From the NCBI RefSeq assembly GCF_019351435.1, contig NZ_JAHWYN010000003.1, positions 367,805 through 431,804 on the forward strand: a stretch of DNA of 64,000 nucleotides, written 5' to 3'. The stretch's first letter is position 1, and the number at the start of each line of letters is the position of its first letter. Shown one piece after another: positions 1-10,054 of this stretch. This DNA is from Flavobacterium taihuense. GTDB taxonomy: Bacteria > Bacteroidota > Bacteroidia > Flavobacteriales > Flavobacteriaceae. Both the position numbers and the translations under genes were made by a program. The notes beneath the pieces are model-generated. The model searched no databases and had not been told where the DNA came from. It saw only the letters and a list, made by a program, of their open reading frames with translations.

Positions 1-2
1 AT

Positions 3-725
3 ATTCAATCTGCTGCATTTTGGTACATTGGTTTTCTCTTGGTTTTGGCATTTATGAGTTGGTTTTTTTTAAAAAGTATTCCGATGAAGGCTTCAATAAA
101 AGATCAAATGGATATTTTTAAAAACAAACATACTTGGTTATGTACCATTACCTATGTGATGACTTTTGGGACGTTTGCAGGGTTATCGGCAGCTTTTCCT
201 TTGATGATAAAATATTTGTATGGCGATTTTCCTGATGCTCCAGATCCATTGGCTTACGCTTTTTATGGCCCATTGATTGGTTCTGCCAGCAGAGTTACTT
301 TTGGTTTTGTGGCCGATAAAGTGGGAGGAGCTATATTGACGACTATTACCGGAATCGGAATTTTGGCGGGATCTATTATTTTGGTTACCCAAGGATTGGT
401 TGCGCCAACGAGCATGGATCAATTTCCGCTTTTTGTAGGGGTAATTTTGGCGATGTTCTTTTTTACGGGAATTGGTAATGCGGGTACTTTTAGACAATTT
501 CCTATCATATTTTCTGAAAATCAACGTCAAGCTGCAGGTGTAATTGGATGGACTGCTGCAATTGCTGCTTTTGGTCCTTTTATATTCTCTAAATTCATTG
601 GAAATAATATAGCGGTCAATGGTACAGTCAATCAATTTTTTATTGGCTTAATTCTTTTCACTATATTAGCAACAACAATTAATTGGTGGTTTTACAACCG
701 TAAAGGTTGTGAGAAGCCAAGTTAG
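3..725 (+). CDS. NarK-type nitrate/nitrite MFS transporter (3' part)
   Basis: Only the last 240 residues are present; the frame is open through the left edge, so the start codon lies outside the window. The protein is a run of hydrophobic helices with short loops, as in the C-terminal half of a major facilitator transporter. A Gly/Asn-rich stretch near 460-510 (GIGNAGTFRQFP) resembles the nitrate signature of the NarK/NrtP family. It is followed on the same strand by a nitrate-reductase-like gene set whose catalytic subunit has no export signal, so nitrate import into the cytoplasm (possibly with nitrite export) is the likely role. The substrate assignment rests on motif and context. Confidence 0.8.
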   Translation: MQSAAFWYIGFLLVLAFMSWFFLKSIPMKASIKDQMDIFKNKHTWLCTITYVMTFGTFAGLSAAFPLMIKYLYGDFPDAPDPLAYAFYGPLIGSASRVTFGFVADKVGGAILTTITGIGILAGSIILVTQGLVAPTSMDQFPLFVGVILAMFFFTGIGNAGTFRQFPIIFSENQRQAAGVIGWTAAIAAFGPFIFSKFIGNNIAVNGTVNQFFIGLILFTILATTINWWFYNRKGCEKPS

Positions 726-764
726 TCGCCCAATCCCCGAAGGAGGATTTTATAAAACTTTTAT

Positions 765-791
765 CCTAACAGGTCTCAAAGACCTGTTAGG
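765..791. repeat. Dispersed hairpin repeat, CTAACAGGT family
   Basis: Perfect 12-bp inverted repeat (CCTAACAGGTCT at 765-776, AGACCTGTTAGG at 780-791) with a 3-bp loop. It lies between the transporter and the cytochrome b gene and has no T-run directly after it. Related copies occur at 34504-34529 and 34563-34588, so it is an interspersed element and not simply a terminator. Confidence 0.75.
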
Positions 792-847
792 TGTTTAATA
801 TAACGGAATATCTGAATCTACATCATTTTGTTATTAATACATTGAAT

Positions 848-1897
848 ATGAAAAACAATACCTACAATACCAAAGCTTTACTGATTGCAACAGCGCTTTC
901 TATTTTTATGATTGCTCTTGTGTTTTTTGGTTCCAGAAAATTGCAGAATTTTGATGCCGCACTGGTGACTTATTTATTTGGGACGGTATTTGCTTTTTTT
1001 GGGATCGTGTATCGTTATACAGTTTGGTTGCAAAGGCCGCCGACTTGGATTTATTTCAAAAGAGGTATTACATATTTGATAACCGGCAAAGTGTTTTCGC
1101 ATTTTTGGTTTGCTACGAAAGAGTCAGTGGAGAATATTGCGTTTCAAAAGTTTATCTATCCTAGAGGGAAATACCGTTGGGTAGCGCATTTTATGATTGC
1201 AGTGGGATGTACGTCAGCATTTTTGATTACGATACCGCTCACTTTTGGCTGGATTAATTTTGCAATGGCGCCTAACACGATTTCAGTATATGAAGCCTAT
1301 TTTTTCGGGTTTAAAGTAATGGATTTCAACTTGGATTCTATTACTGCTTTTTTGACTTTCCATGCTTTGAACTGGTCATCTTACTTGGTTATTTTTGGTT
1401 CCTTGTATTATTTAAGAAGACGTTTGACAAATCCGGGACTTATTGCAACTCAATCTTTTGAAGGAGATTTGCTGCCACTTATTTTACTGATAGCCATTTC
1501 GGTTACAGGATTGGGATTGACATATTCCTATCAGTTTATGAAAGGATTTGCTTTTGATTTTTTGGCAGTTTTGCATGCAGTTACGGTGATTATGTTTCTG
1601 ATCTGGATTCCATTTGGGAAGTTTTTCCATATCATTCAACGTCCCGCTCAAATCGGGGCACATATTTATAAGAAGGAAGGAATGAAAATGGGAATGGTGG
1701 TTTGCCCTCATACGGGTGAGGAGTTTGCCACTAAATTGCATATTCAGGATTTAAAAACTGTAACAGAGCAATTGGGTTTTGATTTTTCTCACGAAGATGG
1801 AACGTCACATTTAGATTTAAGCCCTGAAGGGAAAAGGTCTAGATTGGCACAAGCGCATTTGAAAGCTAGGCTAAAAGGAGGGAATTTGTTTGGATGA
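848..1897 (+). CDS. NarI-like membrane cytochrome b of the nitrate reductase locus
   Basis: A 349-residue protein with about six hydrophobic helices and a cytoplasmic tail of about 80 residues. Histidines in or next to helices at 114, 172, 243 and 261 are candidate b-heme ligands. H243 and H261 are 18 residues apart with a Pro-Phe between them (IPFGKFFHI), which matches the last helix of NarI (nitrate reductase gamma subunit) as I recall it. It probably oxidises quinol and passes electrons to the soluble subunits encoded next. I chose the ATG at 848; a longer frame from GTG 791 begins inside the hairpin repeat and is unlikely. The tail carries a CPH motif of unknown role. Confidence 0.72.
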   Translation: MKNNTYNTKALLIATALSIFMIALVFFGSRKLQNFDAALVTYLFGTVFAFFGIVYRYTVWLQRPPTWIYFKRGITYLITGKVFSHFWFATKESVENIAFQKFIYPRGKYRWVAHFMIAVGCTSAFLITIPLTFGWINFAMAPNTISVYEAYFFGFKVMDFNLDSITAFLTFHALNWSSYLVIFGSLYYLRRRLTNPGLIATQSFEGDLLPLILLIAISVTGLGLTYSYQFMKGFAFDFLAVLHAVTVIMFLIWIPFGKFFHIIQRPAQIGAHIYKKEGMKMGMVVCPHTGEEFATKLHIQDLKTVTEQLGFDFSHEDGTSHLDLSPEGKRSRLAQAHLKARLKGGNLFG

Positions 1898-1995
1898 TTA
1901 TTTAAAAATAGAATGCAGGATTCAGACGGCAGAATGCTGAATTTTGATTTTTTGCAAAAAAAAACAAATAACATACAACTGTAAAGAAATATAAA

Positions 1996-4212
1996 ATGGC
2001 AAAATTACCAGTAGCAGAGGAGAATATAGTTAAGCATTTTGGTCCCACTCTAAATTATGCGCCCAAGGATGGCTATGTTGGACGGGACGAACCGGATGAG
2101 GCTGTGAAAACACATTGTTGTTTTTGTGGGATGCAATGTGGAATCCAATTGTTGGTGAAAGAAAATAAAGTAGTGGGGTTTGAGCCTTGGATGGAGTTTC
2201 CATTTAATGAAGGAAGGCTGTGTCCAAAAGGGGTTCAGCGTTATTTGCAGAATAACCATCCCGACCGTTTGATGTCTCCGTTGAAGAGCGTTCCTGGTCA
2301 AGGATTCGTTCCTGTTTCTTGGGATGATGCGATGGACAAAACGGTTTCGGAAATTAAACGCATTCAGGAAAAATACGGGAATGATGCGTTCTCGATGCTA
2401 TCTGGAGTTTCTTTGACGAATGAGAAAAGTTATTTGGTTGGTAAATTTGCCCGCGTGGCTCTGAAAACCAAAAACTTAGATTACAACGGACGTTTGTGTA
2501 TGGTGAGTGCAGGTGCGGGTAACAAAAAAGCGTTTGGACTGGACAGAGCTTCCAATAATTATTCGGATTTGGAATATGCGGAAGTAATTATTGTGGCTGG
2601 AGCCAATATCAGTGAGACTTTTCCAACACTGACACACTGGATTTGGAAAGCCCGTGATCGAGGTGCTAAAATTATAGTGATTGACCCAAGGATGATTCCG
2701 CTGGCGAGAACGGCCGATATTCATTTGGATGTTCGCCCGGGAACCGACTCGGCTTTGTACGGCGCAATGTTAAAATATTTGGTAGATCACGATATGCTGG
2801 ACCACGAATTTATAGATAATTATACTTCCGGTTTTCAGGAAACAATTGATGCCGTAAAAGATTATACGCTGGAATGGGCTGAGGAAGTTACGGGAATCGA
2901 CAAAAATAAAATACGCCAAGCGGCTGAATTGTGGGGCAAAGCTAAGACGAGTTTCTTGCTGCACGCTCGTGGAATAGAACACCACTCAAAAGGAGTAGAT
3001 AATGTTTTGGGTTGTATCAATTTGGTACTCGCCACTGGAAGAATAGGCAGACCGTATTGCGGTTATGGAACTATTACTGGTCAAGGAAACGGTCAGGGAG
3101 GTAGAGAACACGGTCATAAATGCGATCAATTGCCCGGGAATAGAGATATTGAGAATCCAGAACACCGAAAGTATATTTCGGAAGTTTGGGGAATCAATGA
3201 GAAAGATATGCCAGGAAAAGGGCTTTCGGCTTACGAAATTATCGAAGCCATTCATCGTGGAGAAATTAAGGGATTGATTTCGATTTGTTTCAATCCGCTA
3301 GTGTCATTGCCGAATAGTAATTACGTTCGCGAAGCCTTGGAAAAACTAGAATATTATGTATGTATTGACTTTTTCTTAAATGAAACTGCACGTCATGCTG
3401 ATATTGTACTGGCGGGATCTTTGCAGGAAGAGGAAGAAGGAACCACAACATCTGCAGAGGGAAGAGTAATTCGCATTCGCCAAGCGGTAACACCTCCGGG
3501 AGATGCCAGAACAGATACGTCAATTATTTTGGAATTGGCCAAACGTTTGGGAGTGAAAGATAAGTTTACGTATGAGAACAGCGAATCTATTTTCAATGAA
3601 TTGCGTGTGGCTTCCAAAGGAGGAACGGCAGATTATTACGGTATTACATACCAAAGAATTGAAGACGAAATGGGTGTTTTTTGGCCATGTCCAGAAATAG
3701 GTCATCCAGGAACACCAAGATTGTGGGAGGACAAAAAATTTAAAACACCTGATGGGAAAGCGCATTTTAATCCCGCTCCGTATAAACTTCCGGGCGAAGT
3801 TACCGATGCGGATTATCCTGTGATTTTGACTACAGGTCGTGTGGTGTCGCAATACTTAAGCGGTACCCAAACCCGTAGAATTGGTAAATTGGTCGATCAA
3901 TATCCAGAGCCATTATTGGAGATTCATCCTAAACTAGCTCAACAATATGGAATCAAACAAAGAGAATTAATAAAAGTTTCCACTCGACGCGGAGAAGGAA
4001 TTTTCCCTGCGAATATAGTCGAAACTATTCGGGAGGATACTGTTTTTATACCGTACCATTGGTCGGGCAAAAAATCGGCCAATCAATTAACGCCCGGGAC
4101 ATTGGATCCAATTTCTAAAATACCAGAATTTAAGGTATGCGCCTGCCACTTGGAACCGCTTAAAGAAATAGCGGCACCCTCGAATGAATCAACAGCGTAT
4201 GCAAGTGTTTAA
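1996..4212 (+). CDS. Molybdopterin nitrate reductase catalytic subunit, Nas/Nap type
   Basis: A 738-residue member of the bis-molybdopterin oxidoreductases. The N-terminal [4Fe-4S] site is C41, C44, C48 and C76. The motif RLCMVSA at C168 matches the Mo-liganding cysteine of the NapA/NasC/NarB group. The C-terminal 120 residues form the usual molydopterin-dinucleotide-binding domain (TTGR, SGTQTRR). The first 40 residues contain neither a twin-arginine motif nor a hydrophobic segment, so the enzyme should be cytoplasmic, unlike NapA. With the transporter, the NarI-like cytochrome and the ferredoxin subunit, reduction of nitrate to nitrite is the best assignment. Another oxyanion or oxidoreductase activity cannot be excluded from sequence alone. 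Confidence 0.85.
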   Translation: MAKLPVAEENIVKHFGPTLNYAPKDGYVGRDEPDEAVKTHCCFCGMQCGIQLLVKENKVVGFEPWMEFPFNEGRLCPKGVQRYLQNNHPDRLMSPLKSVPGQGFVPVSWDDAMDKTVSEIKRIQEKYGNDAFSMLSGVSLTNEKSYLVGKFARVALKTKNLDYNGRLCMVSAGAGNKKAFGLDRASNNYSDLEYAEVIIVAGANISETFPTLTHWIWKARDRGAKIIVIDPRMIPLARTADIHLDVRPGTDSALYGAMLKYLVDHDMLDHEFIDNYTSGFQETIDAVKDYTLEWAEEVTGIDKNKIRQAAELWGKAKTSFLLHARGIEHHSKGVDNVLGCINLVLATGRIGRPYCGYGTITGQGNGQGGREHGHKCDQLPGNRDIENPEHRKYISEVWGINEKDMPGKGLSAYEIIEAIHRGEIKGLISICFNPLVSLPNSNYVREALEKLEYYVCIDFFLNETARHADIVLAGSLQEEEEGTTTSAEGRVIRIRQAVTPPGDARTDTSIILELAKRLGVKDKFTYENSESIFNELRVASKGGTADYYGITYQRIEDEMGVFWPCPEIGHPGTPRLWEDKKFKTPDGKAHFNPAPYKLPGEVTDADYPVILTTGRVVSQYLSGTQTRRIGKLVDQYPEPLLEIHPKLAQQYGIKQRELIKVSTRRGEGIFPANIVETIREDTVFIPYHWSGKKSANQLTPGTLDPISKIPEFKVCACHLEPLKEIAAPSNESTAYASV

Positions 4213-4228
4213 TCTATAAAAAAGAAGT

Positions 4229-4798
4229 ATGAATTACACCAGTTTCAATAAAAACGAGGAATTTTTTGTAGATATGCAACGTTGCATTGGCTGTAAAGCC
4301 TGTGAAATGGCTTGCGCTGAATGTGAGACCAACGGTCAGGAATCCTTAATTCATGTAAATTATGTGGATAGGGCTTCGACTGTGCAAACCACTGTTCAAG
4401 TTTGTATGCACTGTGACGATCCTGTGTGCGCCAATGTGTGTCCAGCAGATGCCATATCCAAAGATGAAAACGGAATCGTACACACTGCCAACACCGAAAG
4501 ATGTATAGGTTGTTCGAATTGCGTAATGGCTTGTCCATTTGGTGTCCCGAAAAAAGAAGAATCTTATGACTTGATGATGAAGTGTACGATGTGTTATGAC
4601 CGAACCAGCATTGGAAAAAAACCAATGTGTGCCACAGTTTGTCCAAGCGGAGCTTTGTTCTTTGGAACGAGAACCGAAATCGAGGAAATGCGCCCGAACA
4701 GCACGCCAATCAATACATTCATTTTTGGTAAAGAAATAGTCAACACCAAAGTCAATATCATGATGCCAAAAGGAAGTACGGAGTTGATTATTTATTAA
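4229..4798 (+). CDS. Ferredoxin-type multi-[4Fe-4S] electron-transfer subunit
   Basis: A 189-residue cytoplasmic iron-sulfur protein of the DmsB/NrfC/NarH group. Cys clusters begin near residue 19 ([11 protein letters not shown]), near 60 ([13 protein letters not shown]), near 92 ([12 protein letters not shown]) and near 115-135 ([14 protein letters not shown]). That is sixteen cysteines, enough for four clusters. It starts 16 bp after the catalytic gene and probably carries electrons from the membrane cytochrome to the molybdenum subunit. It is much smaller than NarH (about 500 residues), so the complex is not a standard NarGHI. Confidence 0.85.
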   Translation: MNYTSFNKNEEFFVDMQRCIGCKACEMACAECETNGQESLIHVNYVDRASTVQTTVQVCMHCDDPVCANVCPADAISKDENGIVHTANTERCIGCSNCVMACPFGVPKKEESYDLMMKCTMCYDRTSIGKKPMCATVCPSGALFFGTRTEIEEMRPNSTPINTFIFGKEIVNTKVNIMMPKGSTELIIY

Positions 4799-4899
4799 GA
4801 TTTTAGAAAATTGAGAACAGAAGGCAGATTTTAGATTGCAGATAGCATCAAAAAACTGAAACTTGAATACTGAAACAAAACTTTTTACAACATAAAGAA

Positions 4900-5415
4900 A
4901 TGTCAAAAGAAGATAATTTAAATAAAAATTGGAAGAAAGATTTTCCAATTCTCAAGCAGCAGGCGACCAATGTTAGTCGTCGTGATTTTGCCAAATTTCT
5001 CACCCTTGTTTCGGGCGGACTGATGGTAGGAAGCGGACTCATTGCAGCCAAAGCCTATTTACTTCCCAAAGAAGAAGTCGAGGGAGAACATTTTGTATGC
5101 AAAAAAGAGGAAGTTCCATTGGGCGGAACCCGAGCTTTTGTAATTGAGGGTAGCACCATACCCTATATTTTGATTCATCTCGAAAACGGAGATTTTAAGG
5201 CATACGAGCAAAAGTGTACCCACTTGTCTTGTTCTGTATTTTACAAACCCGGCACGGGAATCATTCATTGCCCGTGTCATGAAGGCTCATTTGACGCTAA
5301 AACAGGAGATGTTTTAGGAGGCCCGCCACCAAGAGCATTGCCGAGCTTGGAAGTTTTTTTTAAGGAAAATGATATTTATGTAAAAGCATCCCATCACGAA
5401 GAGCATACTGTTTAA
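4900..5415 (+). CDS. Tat-exported Rieske [2Fe-2S] protein
   Basis: A 171-residue protein. A twin-arginine motif (SRRDFAKFL, about residue 27) precedes a hydrophobic segment of about 20 residues, which I read as an uncleaved Tat signal anchor. The Rieske fold follows, with both cluster boxes intact: CTHLSC (the histidine box is CTH) and CPCH, near residues 107-127. The domain should face the periplasm. It sits in the nitrate reductase locus beside a NarI-like cytochrome b, so it may be a second electron entry or exit point for that complex. The 101-bp spacer before it contains fragments of a dispersed TTTAGATTGCAGAT-type repeat. Confidence 0.85.
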   Translation: MSKEDNLNKNWKKDFPILKQQATNVSRRDFAKFLTLVSGGLMVGSGLIAAKAYLLPKEEVEGEHFVCKKEEVPLGGTRAFVIEGSTIPYILIHLENGDFKAYEQKCTHLSCSVFYKPGTGIIHCPCHEGSFDAKTGDVLGGPPPRALPSLEVFFKENDIYVKASHHEEHTV

Positions 5416-5422
5416 AAAATTA

Positions 5423-5484
5423 AACCATTAAGAGATTAAGAATCATTAAGCTAAAACTTAACTTTACTTAATCTCTTAATGGTT
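5423..5484. repeat. Dispersed inverted repeat, AACCATTAAG family
   Basis: Perfect 18-bp arms (AACCATTAAGAGATTAAG at 5423-5440 and its complement at 5467-5484) around a 26-bp loop. A closely related, larger copy lies at 24137-24310. It separates the Rieske gene from the small membrane protein gene. Confidence 0.8.
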
Positions 5485-5519
5485 AAAAAAATATTTTATT
5501 TTGCCTAAATCCCATAGCT

Positions 5520-5768
5520 ATGAGTACATTTAGAACCAGTCAAAATCAAGCGAATCCCAACAAGCTGAACAATATTCTTTCGACCTTGATATTTATATTA
5601 ATTTTGAATGTCACGATTCAGATTTGGTTGTTGTATGCCTCGCTGAACAACGCTTTAGATAATAATAAAGAAATTTTAATACCGGCATTTATTGCTTCAT
5701 TAATCTTGTTTTTGATAGGATTTGCATGGCTGTATTATTTGCCAACAGGCAATAAAAGACAGAAATAG
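5520..5768 (+). CDS. Small two-helix membrane protein (DUF6755-like)
   Basis: An 82-residue protein with two hydrophobic segments, about residues 22-43 and 53-72, and a basic C-terminus (GNKRQK). From memory it resembles the short Bacteroidota family DUF6755. Its place after the Rieske gene suggests an accessory or assembly role for the nitrate reductase. The ATG at 5520 is the only good start. A terminator follows at 5805. Confidence 0.6.
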   Translation: MSTFRTSQNQANPNKLNNILSTLIFILILNVTIQIWLLYASLNNALDNNKEILIPAFIASLILFLIGFAWLYYLPTGNKRQK

Positions 5769-5804
5769 TAATAGTAGCGGTAACAGCCAATATTCCTTTT
5801 AATC

Positions 5805-5833
5805 AATCCCAGTGCATCTATTGGGATTTTTTT
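5805..5833 (+). terminator. Rho-independent terminator of the nitrate reductase locus
   Basis: AATCCCA at 5805-5811 pairs with TGGGATT at 5822-5828 and is followed by a T-run to 5833. This closes the transcript that begins upstream of the window. The rest of the 364-bp gap (5769-6132) shows no further gene or clear repeat. Confidence 0.75.
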
Positions 5834-6132
5834 GTTTCTAAAAAGATTAATTTGGTCGTGACAGCAAATAGGAGAAAGGGCAGTTTGGTTGTTGTCATTG
5901 CCTCTTTTTTCTATCGATGGTAGCGTGATTTCCCTTTCTTCGACAATTGGTACAAATAAAATTCACTGAACTTCATGAAAATAAATGGATAGTGATGTGA
6001 CACCTCTTGTGATTCTAAGACATTTTGAGGAAAGCTATACGTTTTATTGTGTTAAAAATATAATAGTGTAACAATTTCAAAATATAGAGTCTTACTACTC
6101 ATTAACTTTCAATCCATTAAACCAATATCATT

Positions 6133-7224
6133 TTGAAAAATCTCTCTTGCTCACTAAATTTAATTCTCTTTCCTTTATTGTTATCAGCATCACTTTTTGC
6201 TAAATCTCCAGTTCGGACTGGAATTGTAAAAATCTCGAATGATTCTATTATTACAAAACAAATTTCTGAAGATAATTTTGTTTTGATCAATGGTATTGAT
6301 CAATGGATAACCATCAAAGGTGAAAGTTCTAAACCCATAATATTGTTCATTCATGGAGGACCTGGCAGTCCAATAAGTCCTTATTCGGATAAACTCTACA
6401 AGGATTTAACCAAGGATTTTATTATTGTGCAATGGGATCAGCGAGGCACAGGAAAAACCTATGGGCGTAACGCTCCAGTAGAATTTACTCCTGAGTTTTT
6501 ACAAGCCAATCCATTAACGATTGAACAAATGACAGACGACGGAATTGCAGTATCAGAATATTTGTTAAAACATTTAGGGAAACAAAAACTAATACTTTTT
6601 GGCACTTCTTGGGGATCAGCACTAGGGGTTAAAATTGTGACCAAACGCCCCGATCTTTTTTATGCCTATGTAGGTCATTCACAAATTGTAAAACCAGCGA
6701 TTGATGACGCCTTTTATAATAAAATTTATAAAATTGCCAAAGATAAAAATGATACGGAATCGCTAGAAGTATTGAATTCTATAGGGAAACCTCCTTATGA
6801 TAGAGCCAAAAAGACAGGTCAGTTGTTTCGAGTTTTGAAGAAGTATGAAAGAGCCAATTCTACTCCTGCTCCCGAAACTTGGTTTGTAGAAGCCCCTGCT
6901 TATAACAGCTCCAAAGATATTCAAAATCGAGAAGAGGGTGATGATTATTCGTTTGTCAATTATATAGGCGATAGCAAACTGAGATTGCATTCGATCATTG
7001 ATACGATTGATTTGATGAAAGACAATTTGGAGTTCAAAATTCCCGTTTATTTAATTCAAGGCAATGAAGATCTGATGACACCAAAGGAAGCTTCCAAAGC
7101 TTACTTTGATAAGATAAAAGCACCCGAAAAGAAGTATTATTTGCTTCCTAAAGCAGCACATGGTTTTAATGAAGCTGTTTTAGAAGCACAAATTAAAATT
7201 TTCAGGAGCATAAAAACGTTATAA
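6133..7224 (+). CDS. Secreted alpha/beta-hydrolase, proline iminopeptidase-like (S33)
   Basis: A 363-residue protein. Residues 1-23 form a signal peptide (hydrophobic core ending SLFAKSP). The oxyanion motif HGGPG lies near residue 75, the nucleophile elbow GTSWGS near 159, the acid in GNEDLMT near 312 and the histidine in KAAHGFNEA near 338. That is the layout of the S33 prolyl aminopeptidase family. The start is a TTG directly before the signal peptide; I see no in-frame ATG that would keep it. The substrate is unknown: peptide or ester hydrolysis in the periplasm is likely. It stands alone and is bounded downstream by a terminator. Confidence 0.75.
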   Translation: MKNLSCSLNLILFPLLLSASLFAKSPVRTGIVKISNDSIITKQISEDNFVLINGIDQWITIKGESSKPIILFIHGGPGSPISPYSDKLYKDLTKDFIIVQWDQRGTGKTYGRNAPVEFTPEFLQANPLTIEQMTDDGIAVSEYLLKHLGKQKLILFGTSWGSALGVKIVTKRPDLFYAYVGHSQIVKPAIDDAFYNKIYKIAKDKNDTESLEVLNSIGKPPYDRAKKTGQLFRVLKKYERANSTPAPETWFVEAPAYNSSKDIQNREEGDDYSFVNYIGDSKLRLHSIIDTIDLMKDNLEFKIPVYLIQGNEDLMTPKEASKAYFDKIKAPEKKYYLLPKAAHGFNEAVLEAQIKIFRSIKTL

Positions 7225-7270
7225 AATATAGATTTGTGAATAAGCAATGTCTGCTGCTAGCATTTAAAAA

Positions 7271-7306
7271 AAAGTCTCTCAACTGTATTGTTAAGAGACT
7301 TTTTTT
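7271..7306. terminator. Bidirectional terminator between hydrolase and nadB
   Basis: AAAGTCTCT at 7271-7279 pairs with AGAGACTTT at 7294-7302, followed by T's on the plus strand and preceded by A's that read as T's on the minus strand. It lies between converging genes. Confidence 0.75.
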
Positions 7307-7323
7307 CATTTATCTTTAAATGT

Positions 7324-8865
7324 TTATTGTTTTATATCCTTTGTTTCATACTTAACAAATCCTCCACAATTCCCATGGCGGTCAATGGATTGCTGAACGA
7401 TGAGATTCCCAATGTCAATCATATTATTCAATTCGTATAAATCGGTGCAAACAAGATGATTTTTAATTTTCTCGTCAATTTCGCTTTGCAGGCTTTTAAG
7501 TGCTTCTTTGGCTTTCAATAAATCAGAGTCAAATCGAACGATTCCCGCATTTTGTCTCATTAAGAGTTGCAATTTTGCTTTGGTTTGAGCGATGTATTCG
7601 GGAGCGATTTTTATTTTCGATTGAATCTGCCATCTTGGAATAATGCTGGCCGTTTTTGGTTCAATAAAAGGATTTTCGGCCAAGTAGTGGTATATTTTAT
7701 CCGAATATACTAAAGCTTCCAATAGCGAGTTTGATGCCAGTCTGTTGGCGCCATGCAAGCCTGTTCTGGAACATTCGCCACAAGCATATAAATTTTCGAT
7801 AGATGTTTTTCCATTAATGTCTACCACTATTCCGCCACACAAATAATGTTGGGCAGGAACAACGGGAATCCATTCAGTCTCAAGATCTATACCTGCTTTT
7901 TTACAGTGTTTGTAAATCATTGGAAAATGGTTTTTAAATCCTTCCATATCCAAGTGCGTACAATCTAAATAGACACATTCATCACCCGATTTTTTGAGCT
8001 CCAAATCGATGCTTTGCGAAACAATATCCCGCGAAGCCAGATCGCCTCTTGAATCGTAATTGAGCATGAATAATTCCCCTTTTTTGGTTCTCAAACGAGC
8101 GCCAAAACCACGAACAGCCTCCGAAATTAAAAATTTGGAACCGCCTGTATTGTCAAATAAAGCCGTTGGGTGAAATTGTATGAATTCCATATCTTGGATT
8201 GCAGCATTGGCACGATACGCCATTGCAATTCCATCTCCTGTTGCTATGATAGGGTTGGTGGTGTGACCATATAAATGACCAATACCTCCAGTAGCGAGTA
8301 AAGTAAAATCAGATTGATAGGTGATGACCTCGTTTGTCTTTTCGTCAAGTGCATAAGCACCTATGCAGCGATTGTCTTGTGTAATCAATTCCAATGCAAA
8401 GTGATGATCCAGAACGGTAATATTTTCTTTTTGCATTACTTGTTCCAAAATGGCACGCTGTATTTCATGACCGGTTTGGTCTTTATGATGTACTACTCTG
8501 TTTTCAGAATGGCCTCCTTCTTTGCCTAAATCAAAAGTACCTTTGGCATTTTTATCAAATTGTGCGCCCCATTCAATCAATTCTTTCAATCGTTTCGGGC
8601 CTTCGGTAACAACCATTTTAACTACAGTTTTGTCACACAATCCGTCCCCACATATTAGTGTGTCCTCAATGTGTTTTTGATACGAATCTTCGGTTTTATC
8701 GGTAACAATAGCGATTCCACCTTGTGCGTATTTGGTGTTAGACTCGTCTGCGTTTGCTTTGGTAATAATGGTTATTGTTCTCTCAGGAAAACGATTAGCG
8801 ATTTTGAGTGCAAATGTCAGACCGGCTACTCCAGAACCTATAATTAAATAATTGGTTGTGATCAT
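7324..8865 (-). CDS. nadB: L-aspartate oxidase
   Basis: This enzyme oxidises L-aspartate to iminoaspartate with FAD, the first step of de novo NAD synthesis. The 513-residue protein has the N-terminal dinucleotide fold (YLIIGSGVAGL, residues 6-16), the AQGGIA loop near 48, and the conserved FHPTALF and CGECSRTGLHGANRLASNSLLE segments. The length is typical. It starts 2 bp after the nadA stop, so the two are cotranscribed and their products act in sequence. Confidence 0.96.
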   Translation of the reverse strand: MITTNYLIIGSGVAGLTFALKIANRFPERTITIITKANADESNTKYAQGGIAIVTDKTEDSYQKHIEDTLICGDGLCDKTVVKMVVTEGPKRLKELIEWGAQFDKNAKGTFDLGKEGGHSENRVVHHKDQTGHEIQRAILEQVMQKENITVLDHHFALELITQDNRCIGAYALDEKTNEVITYQSDFTLLATGGIGHLYGHTTNPIIATGDGIAMAYRANAAIQDMEFIQFHPTALFDNTGGSKFLISEAVRGFGARLRTKKGELFMLNYDSRGDLASRDIVSQSIDLELKKSGDECVYLDCTHLDMEGFKNHFPMIYKHCKKAGIDLETEWIPVVPAQHYLCGGIVVDINGKTSIENLYACGECSRTGLHGANRLASNSLLEALVYSDKIYHYLAENPFIEPKTASIIPRWQIQSKIKIAPEYIAQTKAKLQLLMRQNAGIVRFDSDLLKAKEALKSLQSEIDEKIKNHLVCTDLYELNNMIDIGNLIVQQSIDRHGNCGGFVKYETKDIKQ

Positions 8866-8867
8866 TA

Positions 8868-9794
8868 TTAAGATAATTCGAGCATGCGTTCGATAGGGAT
8901 TAATGCTTTTTCTCTAATGTCATCCGGTACATTAATTTCGGGAGTTTCATTTAGCAAGCAGTCATATACTTTTTGAAGTGTGTTCATTTTCATGTAGCCA
9001 CATTCGCTGCAAGCGCAAGTGTTATCCTCGTTTGAAGGAGCCGGAATCAGTATTTTATTAGGAACTTCTTGTTTCATTTTATGCAAAATACCCGCTTCGG
9101 TAGCCACAATAAATTTGTTGCTTGGATTGGTTTTTACATAATTAATCATTCCTGCGGTAGAACCAATGTAGTTGGCTGTTTTAAGAATATGTGTTTCAGA
9201 TTCTGGGTGTGCAATGATTTGAGCATCTGGATTTTGTTTATACAAAGCCACCAATTTGTCTAGTGAAAAAGCTTCGTGAACCACACAGGAACCATCCCAA
9301 AGTAGCATATCTCTACCCGTTTGTTCCATCACATATTTTCCTAAATTTTTATCGGGAGCAAAAATGATAGGCTTGTCTTTTGGAATAGACTGTACAATTT
9401 TAACGGCATTTGAGGAAGTAACCACAATGTCTGTCAGTGCTTTTACTTCGGCAGAACAGTTTACGTAAGTGATTACAATATGATCAGGGTGTGCTTCTGT
9501 AAACTCTTTGAATAAGGGCGCAGGGCAGGATTCGGCTAGCGAACAGCCTGCTTTCAAATCAGGCAGAATTACTTTTTTGGTAGGATTTAATATTTTTGCA
9601 GTTTCGGCCATGAAGTGAACTCCTGCGAAAAGGATAATATCGGCATCAACTTTCATTGCTTCTTGAGATAATCCCAAGCTGTCTCCCACATAATCTGCCA
9701 CATCTTGAATATCGGATTCTTGATAATAATGCGCTAAGATTACGGCATTTTTCTCTTTTTTCAATTCCAATATACGTTCTTTAAGACTTTTCAT
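8868..9794 (-). CDS. nadA: Quinolinate synthase A
   Basis: The enzyme condenses iminoaspartate with dihydroxyacetone phosphate to quinolinate and carries an oxygen-sensitive [4Fe-4S] cluster. The 308-residue protein has the repeats typical of NadA (LAHYYQ near residue 20, [19 protein letters not shown], the [10 protein letters not shown] segment and a C-terminal CACSECGYM motif with cluster cysteines). It is the first gene of the nadAB pair. A TATATTTG box on the minus strand at 9844-9851 fits a -7 element about 50 bp before the start. nadC is not in the window. Confidence 0.96.
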   Translation of the reverse strand: MKSLKERILELKKEKNAVILAHYYQESDIQDVADYVGDSLGLSQEAMKVDADIILFAGVHFMAETAKILNPTKKVILPDLKAGCSLAESCPAPLFKEFTEAHPDHIVITYVNCSAEVKALTDIVVTSSNAVKIVQSIPKDKPIIFAPDKNLGKYVMEQTGRDMLLWDGSCVVHEAFSLDKLVALYKQNPDAQIIAHPESETHILKTANYIGSTAGMINYVKTNPSNKFIVATEAGILHKMKQEVPNKILIPAPSNEDNTCACSECGYMKMNTLQKVYDCLLNETPEINVPDDIREKALIPIERMLELS

Positions 9795-9978
9795 TTTTTA
9801 AAAACTTTAATGGTGTTTTTTTTAATTGAAGATTAATTCTATGCAAATATAAGTTAAAACTTTGAAGCTACACGTTTCTGAAAGCTTTCTAAAAGTTTCA
9901 AAAAAAATGTTTTTGTTAAAAAATTGCTTTTGTGGTTTTTGCAACCCGCAAATCTATTCTAATATGTTTCGTTGTAGT

Positions 9979-9992
9979 ATGACATTTATCAG
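9979..9992. promoter_or_regulatory. FNR-like site before the Cys-rich unknown gene
   Basis: ATGAC, four bases, ATCAG: one mismatch in the TGAT half from an FNR/DNR-type palindrome. A -7-like box (GATATTTG) lies at 10015-10022. If transcription starts about 6 bp later, the site is centred near -42, the position of class II activation by FNR family proteins. Prediction only. Confidence 0.45.
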
Positions 9993-10054
9993 TTTTTAAG
10001 CAAATTAGTATGGTGATATTTGCATAAATGTTTAATGAATAAATTTTTACACTT

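Noticed and set aside
183..635. 150-residue minus-strand frame under the NarK-type transporter
   Set aside because: Low-complexity Ser/Asn/Arg-rich translation in another frame of a clear transporter gene; a shadow.
4346..4948. 200-residue minus-strand frame over the ferredoxin and Rieske genes
   Set aside because: Runs antisense to the strongly conserved Cys clusters and has no family features.
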